Positions 39,721-49,443 of a stretch of 64,000 nucleotides of DNA are shown one piece after another. The notes below the pieces were generated by a model, which saw nothing but the letters and a program-made list of their open reading frames with translations, was not told the DNA's origin and ran no database searches. Location of the stretch: positions 1-64,000 of the forward strand of contig JBGAVD010000004.1 of NCBI GenBank assembly GCA_044228285.1, written 5' to 3'. The position numbers were made by a program, and so were the translations under genes. The DNA is from JBBATK01 sp044228285. Its GTDB lineage: Bacteria; Bacteroidota; Ignavibacteria; Kapaibacteriales; NICIL-2. Numbering within the stretch: position 1 is the first letter of the stretch; every line of letters begins with the position of its first letter.

Positions 39721-41678
39721 AGATTTCTTCTAAGCTCTTCAGTTTAGCTGAACTCGTACAAGAAAGCCCTGACTGGCATTTCAACATACCGATCTACCAG
39801 CGGTTGTACGTGTGGGGCGAGCGCCCGGTACGCACACTTCTAAACGACCTGGTTAACGCTTATGAGCGTCATGAAGATTTGTTTTTCCTCGGCGGAACAC
39901 TTTTAGTCGAGCAGGAGGGCAGGAAGGGGCGTCACTTCGATCTGATCGACGGGCAACAACGTTTCACGACGCTTTGGCTGATTAGCTATGCCTGGCGCGA
40001 GGCATTGAAGCCATTTCTTACCGTCACCACCGATAAGCTCTCCGAGCCTCGCCTCCGATTCGCGATCCGCCCTGAGGTGAACCGATTTCTAGAAATGCTA
40101 GCATTGGGCGGTCCGGGACAACCCATGTCCGATGAAGAAGCGACTAAGCGGATGCGAATAGCGCTTGATTTGATGAAGTCAGTCTTTGAGCAGCGGCCTT
40201 TGCCTGCTGGGGTGAACGATCTAACAGCGCACCTCGCGGGATTGACAGAGTTTGTCTTTAGAAAAGTAAAATTTGTAATCACGACTGTTCCGCGGGAAAC
40301 TGATCTTAATAAATTATTCGAGGTAATAAATAACCGAGGAGTGCAACTCCAGCACCATGAAATTCTCAAGGCGCGAATGCTTGATGCGTTGACTGAAGTA
40401 GAGCGCGGCGCGTATGCTGTCTTGTGGGAGGCGTGTGCGGACACAGAGAACTTTATCGAGCGCAACCTGAGTGGCATCTCGGGACTGTCAGCCAGCGACG
40501 TGGCGGGGTTCTACGAACGGAATGAATTGACCAACGCAGCCGCCGTGCGAACTAAACTGCAAGAACGGATGCAGAGTCAGAACGATCACCAAGCACTAGG
40601 GTTGGCGGAAATCCTGGAATCGGCGGAAGCAAACCCAGAGCTTGAGACCGCGGCTAATGATGACGACAACGAACCGACGTGGGTGCGCAGCATCTTCGGC
40701 TTCCCTCTCTTCCTCCAGCACACGTTGCGCATCTGGCTACTCGAAAACGGTCTGCCTGATCTGCCGCGATTACTTGATCGCGAGCTGCTTGAACTATTCG
40801 AGGCTAACTTTTTTCAAGATGCGACCAAACGAGCGGAGAAAGTGCGCTCATTCATTGATCTACTTTGGCGTCTGCGCGTCATCTTTGACGAGCACATTGT
40901 CAAATGGGTGGACCAAGGTGAAGAAGAGATTCACTTAATTAGCAGCATTAGCGTGAGTACGAGCAGCGGAAAGAGATATATGAACCGATCGCGACTAACC
41001 GATTCACACCGTGCCTTTTCGCTTCTTCAGAGTATGCTCTATCACTCTCAGGAAATTACGACGCAGTATTGGGTGACACCTCTGCTTTTGTTCATTCACC
41101 GTAATCCCGGCGCAACCGTGGAGCGGTATTTCACCTATCTGCGACATCTCGACAATCACCTGCTTGGTTCAGCAGCAGATGATCCTTTGGTAGTTCGGAC
41201 GTTATCTTTCATGAAACAACCGTGGCAGCGGCGTTTCCTCATTCATCAAACGGAATTGGCAAACCCAAGCGGGGTTAAATTTGCTCATTACTGGTTCTAT
41301 AAGCTGGAGTTCGTCCTTTGGTTTCAGAAAAAACGGGATACTGAAAGGTGGACGAAGTTCCGGCTCACAGCCAAAAGCTCAGTCGAGCATATTTCTCCTC
41401 AGCAACCAACAGAAAGAGATGATAACCGGGTTCATAAAGCACTCGACCACTTTGGCAACCTTGCGCTCGTTTCACGCAGCCTAAACTCGGAATACAGCAA
41501 TCTACCTTACAACGAGAAGCGGCAAAGATTCTTCAACAACAACAAAAACAAGCTCGATTCTCTGAAGATGGACCTTATTTACGAAAACGAAAAGTGGAAC
41601 GACAGTCAAGCATTCGCCCATCAACAAGAGATGATCGATTCCTTGGAAAGGTACTGTGTGGAAACACCGAATGATTAA
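39717..41678 (+). CDS. GmrSD-like DUF262 plus DUF1524 nuclease
   Basis: I start at the ATG 39717, which overlaps the previous stop, giving 653 residues. The N-terminus has the DUF262 signatures IYQRLYVW (26-33) and DGQQR (78-82). The C-terminal part carries a DUF1524 His-nuclease pattern: VEHISPQQPTE (His558) followed by GNLALVSRSLNSEYSNLPYNEKR. This is the domain order of GmrSD type IV restriction enzymes, which use NTP hydrolysis to cut modified DNA. In this operon it lies between the specificity and restriction subunits of a type I system, 5 nt before hsdR. Target modification is not predictable. Confidence 0.9.
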   Translation: MKISSKLFSLAELVQESPDWHFNIPIYQRLYVWGERPVRTLLNDLVNAYERHEDLFFLGGTLLVEQEGRKGRHFDLIDGQQRFTTLWLISYAWREALKPFLTVTTDKLSEPRLRFAIRPEVNRFLEMLALGGPGQPMSDEEATKRMRIALDLMKSVFEQRPLPAGVNDLTAHLAGLTEFVFRKVKFVITTVPRETDLNKLFEVINNRGVQLQHHEILKARMLDALTEVERGAYAVLWEACADTENFIERNLSGISGLSASDVAGFYERNELTNAAAVRTKLQERMQSQNDHQALGLAEILESAEANPELETAANDDDNEPTWVRSIFGFPLFLQHTLRIWLLENGLPDLPRLLDRELLELFEANFFQDATKRAEKVRSFIDLLWRLRVIFDEHIVKWVDQGEEEIHLISSISVSTSSGKRYMNRSRLTDSHRAFSLLQSMLYHSQEITTQYWVTPLLLFIHRNPGATVERYFTYLRHLDNHLLGSAADDPLVVRTLSFMKQPWQRRFLIHQTELANPSGVKFAHYWFYKLEFVLWFQKKRDTERWTKFRLTAKSSVEHISPQQPTERDDNRVHKALDHFGNLALVSRSLNSEYSNLPYNEKRQRFFNNNKNKLDSLKMDLIYENEKWNDSQAFAHQQEMIDSLERYCVETPND

Positions 41679-41683
41679 CGCCC

Positions 41684-44600
41684 ATGAATGAACAACCTCG
41701 CTCCGAACGCAAAACACAAAACCGCGTTATTGACCTGTTTACAAACAAGACCCGACCAGATTGCCTTGATTATGAATATCTTGGCGAATGGCACGATAGA
41801 GGTCACAACAAATGCATTGAGGAAAAACTTCTTGCTTCAAACTTATTACGGCGTGGATATACTAACGCGCACATTTCAGCCGTGTTGCAAAAATTAAATG
41901 TCGCGGTCGATTCTAAAGGAGTTACGTTATATCAAGCGAACATGCGCACGTACCAGCTTCTGCGCTACGGTGTAGCAGTGCAGCTTGCCGCTGGGCAACC
42001 TCATGAAACGGTCCATTTGGTAGATTGGGAACACACAGAAAATAATGAATTCGGTATCGCAGAAGAAGTGACGTTACGCGGTGGTTATGAGCGCCGACCC
42101 GACATTGTCATCTACCTCAATGGTATTGCGATAGCTGTGATTGAGTTGAAGCGTGGATCTGTCGAAATAGCGGATGGTGTTCGCCAACTCATTACCAACC
42201 AGGAAGAGATCTTCAATAAGCCCTTCTTTAGCACCGTGCAGCTTGTTATTGCAGGAAACGATTCGCAAGGGTTGCGCTATGGTACCGTCACTTCACCAGC
42301 TGAGTTTTTCGTCGAGTGGAAGTCCTCAGATAGTAGTCTCTTGACCACAGGTGCATTGTTGGACCGCCCATTGGCTGAGATGTGCGAAAAATCTCGCCTT
42401 CTGGACTTTATTCGCAACTTTATAATATTCGATGCAGGACACAAAAAAGTACCACGTCCCCACCAGTTTCGAGGTGTCAAAGCTGCGCAAGAGTGCGTTA
42501 GGCAACGTGAAGGCGGAGTCATCTGGCATACTCAAGGAAGCGGGAAAAGCATACTTATGGTGCTGCTTGCAAAATGGTTGCTTGAGCACGATCCGGAAGC
42601 TCGCATTCTCGTTGTAACCGATCGAGATGAGCTCGACAAGCAGATTGAAGGTGTAATGAAGAATGCTGGTGTAATAGGAGAGGTCTCACCCTCACCGCGT
42701 GTTCTCAATCGAGCCGAATTTGTTTCCAAGCTTGGAGCGACTACACCTCGGCTCCTTTGCGCATTGTTACATAAGTTCAACCCTGAAGACCTCAAGGGAC
42801 CGTCGCCAACCGTTCATGGTAATTTCTATGTGTTTGTTGACGAGTGTCACCGCACTCAAGGTGGTGACATGAATAAGCAGATGAAACGATGGTTGAAAGA
42901 TGCGATTTTTATTGGCTTTACTGGCACACCATTATTGAAGAAGGACGCAGCGAAGTTGCGTACGCATGAGGTTTTTGGGGCTTACATTCATACCTATAAG
43001 TTCCACGAGGCTGTTGCCGACAAGGTAATACTTGATTTGAAGTATGAAGCCCGCGATGTGCCGCAAAAACTTACGTCACCTGAGGCGATCGAGGAGTACT
43101 TTGAGCAGAAGACGAGAACTCTCAACAATTATCAAAAAGCGATAATCCGCAAGCGCTGGGCAACAATGGAGGAGCTGATGAGCGCCGAAGAGCGCAAGGC
43201 ACGTATCGCAGCCAGCATTATTCATGATTTCGACACAAGACCGCGTTTGAACAACAATCGGGGAACAGCTATTCTCGTCGCAGCAAGTATTTATGACGCC
43301 TGCCACTACTATCGCATCTTTATCAACAAACCGTTCGGTCAGTTTTGCGGAATCATTACTTCTTTCGAGCCGCAGCCCGGTGCGATTGTATTGGAGCCAC
43401 CGAATAGTGATGAACGATACAAGTTTGATACTTACACGAAGTTTGTACTCAGTAGTGGTCAGAGTACAAAAGTGTACGAGGACGAGGCAAAACGACGCTT
43501 TGTCGAAGAGCCAGCCAACATGAAGCTCTTGATTGTTGTTAGCAAGTTGTTGACTGGATTTGACGCACCTAGCTGTACGTACATTTACCTGGACAACGAA
43601 CTTCACGAGCACAACCTCTTTCAAGCAATCTGTCGCACCAATAGGTTAGATGGCGAAGACAAAGAGTTCGGCCACATCGTAGACTTTAAGGGCTTGCTAG
43701 GTGCTGTTCGGGAGTCGATTTCTGTTTACAGCTCGGACAAACTGGACATAGAAGTTGGTAATGGTGGCACGAACAATGTTGAGTTAAAAAACTGGCTAGC
43801 TGATGGAAAGAAACAGCTTGATTTAGCCAGAGAGTCACTGCTTTATCTCTGTGAACCAATTCCTCTTCCGCGTGAGCTGGAACAGTTTGTCAGCTATTTT
43901 TGCGGCTATGGTGCCGCGTCCAATTCTGATTCGCTTCTTGAGTCGGAGCCATTGCGCATCACCTTCTACAAGTCTGTTGCTAGGTTTGTACGCTCATATT
44001 CGGACATCTGTCAGAACCTCATTGAAGCGGGCTACTCGGACAGCGATGTGGTTGCATTGCAAAAGGAGGTGTCCTTTTATAGTGACGCTCGATCTGCAAT
44101 AAAGAAACACTCGGGTGAAGAGCTTGACATAAAGCCTTTTGAAGCAGACATGCGGCACTTGCTGAACACCTATGTGCAAGCTGAACCAGCAACTGCAATA
44201 GGTAATCTTAACTCGCTGTCGTTGACGGAAATGATTATCCAAACGGGTATTCACGATGCCATCGCACAGAAACTGAACGAAAAAGGAAATCTTTCACGTA
44301 ACTCAATTGCCGAAGGCATCATCAACAACATTCGAAAAACGATTATTCGTGACCAGCTGACCGACCCAAGATTTTACTCTGAAATGTCAAAGCTCCTCGA
44401 TGATCTCATAAGGCAAAGCCGGGATGAAGCTGCTGCTTACGAGCTATTCCTGCAGAAGGCGGAAGAATTGGTGAATCGCATGGCCAAAAAGGACTCCGTC
44501 TCCGGTCTACCGCCTATCCTGAATGGCAAACCGGAAGCGTCTGTGATATACAACAATTTGCCGTTACAGAGAGTAGGCATCGCTTCAATCATCCGCGATG

Positions 44601-44800
44601 AGAGTGAGGTAGAAAAAGAGCAACGCGCAGCCTTAGCCCTTCTGATTGACGAGGCAATGCGTGAATATGCTCCAGCAGGATGGAAAGGAGACGAGGCGAG
44701 AGAGAAGCAAGTTCTGAATGCGCTTTTCCCGATAATGGGACGCGACCGTGAAGCGACGATGACAATATTCGAAATCATCAAGAATCAGCCGGGATATTAG
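41684..44800 (+). CDS. hsdR: Type I restriction endonuclease/translocase subunit
   Basis: The 1038-residue protein has an N-terminal PD-(D/E)xK nuclease (Asp140, Glu154-x-Lys156 in DIVIYLNGIAIAVIELKRG), then the superfamily 2 helicase motor with Walker A QGSGKS (284-289) and a DECHRTQGG box, and a helical C-terminal domain that contacts the methylase. It translocates DNA past unmethylated sites and cuts at collisions. It appears complete. It begins 5 nt after the GmrSD-like gene, and its stop shares one base with the GTG of the following protease gene, so all these genes look like one operon. Confidence 0.95.
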   Translation: MNEQPRSERKTQNRVIDLFTNKTRPDCLDYEYLGEWHDRGHNKCIEEKLLASNLLRRGYTNAHISAVLQKLNVAVDSKGVTLYQANMRTYQLLRYGVAVQLAAGQPHETVHLVDWEHTENNEFGIAEEVTLRGGYERRPDIVIYLNGIAIAVIELKRGSVEIADGVRQLITNQEEIFNKPFFSTVQLVIAGNDSQGLRYGTVTSPAEFFVEWKSSDSSLLTTGALLDRPLAEMCEKSRLLDFIRNFIIFDAGHKKVPRPHQFRGVKAAQECVRQREGGVIWHTQGSGKSILMVLLAKWLLEHDPEARILVVTDRDELDKQIEGVMKNAGVIGEVSPSPRVLNRAEFVSKLGATTPRLLCALLHKFNPEDLKGPSPTVHGNFYVFVDECHRTQGGDMNKQMKRWLKDAIFIGFTGTPLLKKDAAKLRTHEVFGAYIHTYKFHEAVADKVILDLKYEARDVPQKLTSPEAIEEYFEQKTRTLNNYQKAIIRKRWATMEELMSAEERKARIAASIIHDFDTRPRLNNNRGTAILVAASIYDACHYYRIFINKPFGQFCGIITSFEPQPGAIVLEPPNSDERYKFDTYTKFVLSSGQSTKVYEDEAKRRFVEEPANMKLLIVVSKLLTGFDAPSCTYIYLDNELHEHNLFQAICRTNRLDGEDKEFGHIVDFKGLLGAVRESISVYSSDKLDIEVGNGGTNNVELKNWLADGKKQLDLARESLLYLCEPIPLPRELEQFVSYFCGYGAASNSDSLLESEPLRITFYKSVARFVRSYSDICQNLIEAGYSDSDVVALQKEVSFYSDARSAIKKHSGEELDIKPFEADMRHLLNTYVQAEPATAIGNLNSLSLTEMIIQTGIHDAIAQKLNEKGNLSRNSIAEGIINNIRKTIIRDQLTDPRFYSEMSKLLDDLIRQSRDEAAAYELFLQKAEELVNRMAKKDSVSGLPPILNGKPEASVIYNNLPLQRVGIASIIRDESEVEKEQRAALALLIDEAMREYAPAGWKGDEAREKQVLNALFPIMGRDREATMTIFEIIKNQPGY

Positions 44801-45516
44801 TGAACCAGACAATACATCTTGGAAGTATCTCCATTCTGGTAACCAAGAAAGACGTAAAAAATGTGCACCTTACTGTGCATCCACCTGACGGGAGAGTAAC
44901 ATTAGTTACTCCTACATATACGCGTATGGAGGTGGCTCGCGCATATGCGATAACAAAGATTGGTTGGATAAAGTTGCAGCAGGAGAAGCTGTCCAAACAA
45001 GCAAGAGAAACTCCGCGAAGGTTTGTCACACGCGAAAGCCACTATCTCTGGGGGCGTCGTTACTTGTTAACAGTCCAGTACCACGACGGCAAGCCAAATG
45101 TTTCTGTAGACCACAAGCGAATACGTTTGACCTTGCGGCAAGGAAGTGACCTCGAGAAACGTGCAGAGGTTGTTCACACTTGGCATAAATCATTGCTGCA
45201 CGACGAAGTTCCACAAATGATAGCGAAGTGGGAAAGGAAGTTGGGAGTCAAAGTTACAGGCTACTACCTCCAACGAATGAAGACGAAGTGGGGGAGCTGC
45301 AATCACCGATCGGGTAATATTCGATTGAACACAGAATTGGTGAAGAAACCCAAGGATCTATTGGAATACGTTGTAGTTCACGAAATGGTCCATTTGATAG
45401 AACCCACTCACAATGAACGTTTCGTTGCGATACTACAGAAGCACTATCCAAGATGGCGCGAGATGCGAGTAGAGCTTAATGAGCTTCCACTTGCAGAGGA
45501 GAAGTGGAACAAATAG
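44800..45516 (+). CDS. YgjP-like zinc metallopeptidase (M48-related)
   Basis: The 238-residue protein has the gluzincin signature HEMVH (His194, Glu195, His198) followed by EPTH (His204), and the MKTKWGSC segment typical of the YgjP/DUF45 group. It starts with GTG one base into the hsdR stop. Such peptidase genes are frequently found at the end of type I R-M operons. One plausible role is turnover of HsdR, to limit damage to self DNA, but no substrate is known. It appears intact and is the last gene of the operon. Confidence 0.9.
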   Translation: MNQTIHLGSISILVTKKDVKNVHLTVHPPDGRVTLVTPTYTRMEVARAYAITKIGWIKLQQEKLSKQARETPRRFVTRESHYLWGRRYLLTVQYHDGKPNVSVDHKRIRLTLRQGSDLEKRAEVVHTWHKSLLHDEVPQMIAKWERKLGVKVTGYYLQRMKTKWGSCNHRSGNIRLNTELVKKPKDLLEYVVVHEMVHLIEPTHNERFVAILQKHYPRWREMRVELNELPLAEEKWNK

Positions 45517-45740
45517 TACAGAGTTATTAGTGCGCCACATACCATCGCATCACCAATGTAGTATCAAGCGCTCAGTGAATGCCGGTTCCAGGCTTTGACG
45601 GGGCTGGGTAATGAACTTTGACGAATGATGTTAGTAAGGTGTAACTAGCGGAGGTTTGCCAGCCTTATTTTAGCGCACCCAGCTTCCTCGCAAGACGCGA
45701 ATTTCAATATATTGCTGGTACTAACATCACTTGAAATGAC

Positions 45741-46121
45741 ATGAGAACAAGATCAATTGTTCACGTTCAGAGACTACGTAAGAGCGATTTCGAGTACATT
45801 TCGGAATACTTCAATAGCATGTTTGGCTTCAAACCAACGAGGAGTCAAGTTGTAGCATTCTCCTTGAGGGCGAGCTGTGAATGGTTGACCAGGTGTACAG
45901 ATGCAGTTTCAAAAACTGGAACTTGTATTCATGCATTCCAATACCCAGCACAAGTATTTACTCCGCGCTATTTCGACGTTCAGCTTGATAAAAGCACTAG
46001 AGATCAACTCTTCGATTGGGCAACAAAACTGCAGTGGAGCATGTCGATGCTGTGTTCTATGTCCGTGTTCCACGCGGCAAGACAGCTCAGATACGATAGT
46101 ACTCAGAAAAGTTGTGAGTAA
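45741..46121 (+). CDS. Hypothetical protein, 126 aa
   Basis: The frame opens at an ATG and reads as a plausible small basic protein: VQRLRKSDFEYISEYFNSMFGFKPTRSQVVAFSLRASCEWL could be a helical, DNA-binding-like N-terminus, and the C-terminal half is Cys-, Met- and Ser-rich. No family is recognisable. It lies 225 bp after the protease gene and 240 bp before the Abi-like gene, so it may be a separate unit. It could be spurious; the main support is its length and position between two real cargo genes. Confidence 0.45.
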   Translation: MRTRSIVHVQRLRKSDFEYISEYFNSMFGFKPTRSQVVAFSLRASCEWLTRCTDAVSKTGTCIHAFQYPAQVFTPRYFDVQLDKSTRDQLFDWATKLQWSMSMLCSMSVFHAARQLRYDSTQKSCE

Positions 46122-46361
46122 GTGCACATCGGCATTGTTTAATGAACGTCGCGAGCCTCGAAGCGTCCTAGTTGGTTATTTTTCACAAATCTGGAGTCCG
46201 GCCTCATGGTTCATAGAATCATTCGGTTAGGCGACATATTGGCACTTAAAGTGCACGACGATCTGAGATGACTGGCATGACTATATAGGTGACATTCTTA
46301 AGGCCGGAGTTTCAGAGGATTGTGCTCAGTTAGTAGAATTGAATAGCGATTAGAGGAATTC

Positions 46362-47228
46362 ATGGTCACACGGCTCAAACTATACCACTATACTCTTGCT
46401 TTGGCTGTCCCAATCGCACTGTGGGGCCTGTTTAACTGGTTGAACTACACATTGTCTGATCAATCTCATAGCATGTGCTGCGCTTACCATAAGGGGGTAC
46501 TTGATGAGTGGTTCACATCAGATTCCTTACAGGCTTTGTTTGCTGGTCTTGCTTTTTCCTTCCTTATCCTTGGAGTCTACATCCAAAGAGAGCAACTGAA
46601 AGTACAACAAGATGAATTGAGCGAAGCTCAGCGTTTGATGACTGAGGAGACCAAGCAAACAGAGCTTAACGCCGAAACCAACAAGCGGCAACAGTTTGAT
46701 ACAACGTTCTTCAACATGGTTCGTGTGTGGAACGACAATTCCAATGTAACGATCAAATGGAATCACCCAACTACGGAATCAATTCGTATGAGCTTTCCCA
46801 ATTTCTTGGGTAAGATGATAGATGGTTCTGCGAACGAGGTCATTAGTAGTTACGAACAGCGACTTCATGAAGATACCTCAACCCCACTTTCTCAATATTT
46901 TCGAACGTTATATAGCATCACGAAATTCGTTGACAGATCGACTCTCAGTGAGGCTGATAAGTTGACGTACATTAAGTACTTAAGGGCACTGCTCTCCTCT
47001 GCTGAGCAACAGATGATGTTCTACAATGGCCTCTCCAAATTTGGTTACCCAAAGAGCTATTACCTCATTAACAAGTACCATCTCTTGGCGCATATGTCGA
47101 CCAACAGTCTGAAAGTTCATCGAAACTTCTACTCTGATTCCGCTTTCGACGATGACGTGGAGTATTCGCTCACTTTGACTGATCTGCCGCTTACGACTGA
47201 TGGACTACCAGCCGTCAATTCCAAGTAG
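46362..47228 (+). CDS. Putative phage abortive-infection protein (putAbiC family)
   Basis: The 288-residue protein has two N-terminal membrane segments (about 9-29 and 55-74), a coiled linker (75-110) and the pattern of the putAbiC family: FFNMVRVWND, LSQYFRTLYSITKFVDRS, YIKYLRALLSSAEQQMMFYNGLS and YYLINKYHLL. Membrane-anchored Abi proteins of this kind are thought to arrest the infected cell, though the mechanism is not established. It is flanked by gene-poor sequence and probably has its own promoter. It appears intact. Confidence 0.85.
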   Translation: MVTRLKLYHYTLALAVPIALWGLFNWLNYTLSDQSHSMCCAYHKGVLDEWFTSDSLQALFAGLAFSFLILGVYIQREQLKVQQDELSEAQRLMTEETKQTELNAETNKRQQFDTTFFNMVRVWNDNSNVTIKWNHPTTESIRMSFPNFLGKMIDGSANEVISSYEQRLHEDTSTPLSQYFRTLYSITKFVDRSTLSEADKLTYIKYLRALLSSAEQQMMFYNGLSKFGYPKSYYLINKYHLLAHMSTNSLKVHRNFYSDSAFDDDVEYSLTLTDLPLTTDGLPAVNSK

Positions 47229-47430
47229 AGGTTAGTAACGAACGTGACTGTATTGAGAGCAATATGTTGTAGCAGTTCACGGTTGTATTGCTTCTACTAA
47301 TGAGCACAGGTTCAAAGTAGTCTCAATAACCTATATGCAACTGACCCGAAATGCCGAACCAACATGGTGCAAAGTTGTGTTCTCTTGTATCAAATACTGT
47401 CGCTACGAATTGGGCAGTCAGTAATGAAAA

Positions 47431-48366
47431 TCAATTGCGGAGAATCAATTCTGGTCGAAGCTCGTAGCGTTTCTTGTCAAGCGCAATCTTGGCGAATGGC
47501 GGATAGTCTCGATTAGCTAACATTTTCTTGGCAATTTTCACTATGTCATCAATATCACCCTCGGAACACCTAGAGCCAAATACTACACCCTGCAGTGCAT
47601 CAGACGGAAATTCGAACAAATGCAGCAAGGTGCCATCTGCTGCTTTAACTATTTCATTGGCTTCTTCTAGTAGTCGAATGCACCGCTCTTCTTCTTCATA
47701 TCCCCACACAGAAGACTTGGTGAAAAACAGTTTTCTAATGAGACTCTCCTCGTCGTCAGATTCGGAAATCATAGCTGTGATGTCGCTAAAACATGGCCGT
47801 TCTTGGCTGTATGCAACTTTTGTCAAACTTCGAACACGATGACCTGGATGGCGACTTTGTTGAAAAAAGTCATGCTTGCCATCAAAAACAAGACAAGCAC
47901 CCGTATGCGCATTAGCATAGTGTGCCCACATAAGTTCGCTAGTAGAATTCCCAGCCAGGCAAAGAATGCCGATGTTCTTTTGTAGACCTTTGATGAAACT
48001 CGGACTAAAGTCCTGATTGAGCTGCTCAATAATGGTCTTTATCAGTAGGAAAACCACTTCCTTTAACTCTGGACTCTGAGCTAGCTGACTAAGCAAGTTT
48101 GAAATATCTTCTGACTTAAGCATCACTTTCATTGCGTCAGGGAGTTTGTCCAACTCGATGCCTACAGCTTGCAAAATTTGCTTGTTTAAGTCATCCTCAG
48201 GAATTCGCTGTCGAGCAACTGAGAGAGTTTCAGTACTAATGAGTGCACCTAAATGAGGATGCAATTCAAAGGGGTCATTGAACTCCACTGGGGGCGTGAA
48301 TCGTAGCTTGCGTTTACTTAAAATTAGTTTTGCAACGTCTGTCGTGCAGTACTTTATCAAGTCCAT
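47431..48366 (-). CDS. DUF2971 family protein
   Basis: The 311-residue protein matches DUF2971: an FTPPVEFNDPFE segment near the N-terminus (23-34), a central LMWAHYANAHTGACLVFD segment (145-162) and a VWGYEEEERCIRL box. The biochemical function of the family is not established, but DUF2971 genes are frequent in phage and mobile-element cargo and in defence islands. It faces the AbiC-like gene, with 200 bp between the ends. No partner gene is evident. Confidence 0.82.
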   Translation of the reverse strand: MDLIKYCTTDVAKLILSKRKLRFTPPVEFNDPFELHPHLGALISTETLSVARQRIPEDDLNKQILQAVGIELDKLPDAMKVMLKSEDISNLLSQLAQSPELKEVVFLLIKTIIEQLNQDFSPSFIKGLQKNIGILCLAGNSTSELMWAHYANAHTGACLVFDGKHDFFQQSRHPGHRVRSLTKVAYSQERPCFSDITAMISESDDEESLIRKLFFTKSSVWGYEEEERCIRLLEEANEIVKAADGTLLHLFEFPSDALQGVVFGSRCSEGDIDDIVKIAKKMLANRDYPPFAKIALDKKRYELRPELILRN

Positions 48367-48768
48367 CTTGTGACCTTATTGTGTTTGTTAAGGATCGAAC
48401 AATAGAGCGAAACATTGTGTTGATTATCGCGATTATTGAGTAAGTGTTGAAAACTCAAACTGTATTTTTTCAAAAGTTTTGCGAGCCGATATGTTTTCAC
48501 TTCTGAAAGCTCGCCGTGTGAGGTAAGGGGTGGGGTGCGATTTGGACCATGGGATGTATGAATGTTTTTATGCAAGGTTGAGTCGACAGTCCTGCTGTAT
48601 AGATGAGAGCATCGCGCAATACGGATGAAATACCTTCATCGTTAGGCTTTGCAAGCAGCATCTAGAAACAGTGAGAAACAGCGAGCTAGAGGAATACGTG
48701 GCGTTTGCGTCCAGCTCAATCGTATACTAGTCGGCATCTGTTATTCTCGTTCCACTACAATACATCAC
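48367..48768. other. Divergent gene-free region between DUF2971 and radC
   Basis: About 400 bp between divergent genes should hold both promoters. I see AT-rich sequence near 48440-48480 but no sure promoter, operator or RNA. Confidence 0.45.
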
Positions 48769-49425
48769 ATGACCCGTGCAGGTCGTAAAACTCGGCAGAA
48801 AGAATCTATGAAAAGCGGTTATACAACCCAGGTCGGAAATCCACTGCTCTGTAACAACAAGGACTTGCTAGTCTGCATTGTGGGTGAGCAAAACGCAGCC
48901 AAGTTGCTTTCACGCTTTAGCTCGTTCTACGAAATACTGCAAGCCGACTACGGCACCATTGCCCAAACAGTTGGCAAGAGTGCATCGACTCGCATATGGG
49001 CAGCATTGGAAATGAGCAGAAGAATTGAACCATGTATTTTCGAACAACGTCGTGTCATCCGTAGCGCGAAGGATGTAGCTAGCTATTATATTCCAAAGAT
49101 GAGAGGCGCTGTGCGAGAGTCGTTTTATACTTTGCTTCTCAACAGTGCGAACCAAGTGTTCAAAGAGAGCCTTGTCAGTGTAGGTAGCCTAAACGCATCT
49201 ATTGTTCATCCTCGCGAGGTATTCGCTGAAGCGATAACGAATCGTGCTGCAAGTGTTATACTTCTGCACAATCATCCAAGTGGGAACCCAGAGCCGAGCC
49301 GCGAAGACTTGGCTATTACGCGTCAATTGCGCGAGGCTGGTGCAATCATTGACATAAAGGTATTGGACCATGTGATCATTGCTGGAGACTCTTACACGAG
49401 CCTAGCAGAGCGCGCACTTTTGTAA
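48769..49425 (+). CDS. radC: RadC-family JAB/MPN protein
   Basis: I choose the ATG at 48769 (MTRAGRK) rather than the TTG at 48649; the next ATG at 48808 is also possible. The 218-residue product carries the RadC metal motif His167-x-His169 (LLHNHPSG) with Asp180, in the standard spacing. The typical helix-hairpin-helix N-terminus is only weakly seen. RadC proteins are common on mobile elements; proposed nuclease or repair roles remain uncertain. It is followed 18 nt later by the XRE regulator gene and lies in the right, attR-side part of the element. Confidence 0.9.
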   Translation: MTRAGRKTRQKESMKSGYTTQVGNPLLCNNKDLLVCIVGEQNAAKLLSRFSSFYEILQADYGTIAQTVGKSASTRIWAALEMSRRIEPCIFEQRRVIRSAKDVASYYIPKMRGAVRESFYTLLLNSANQVFKESLVSVGSLNASIVHPREVFAEAITNRAASVILLHNHPSGNPEPSREDLAITRQLREAGAIIDIKVLDHVIIAGDSYTSLAERALL

Positions 49426-49443
49426 ACATCATCACTACACATA

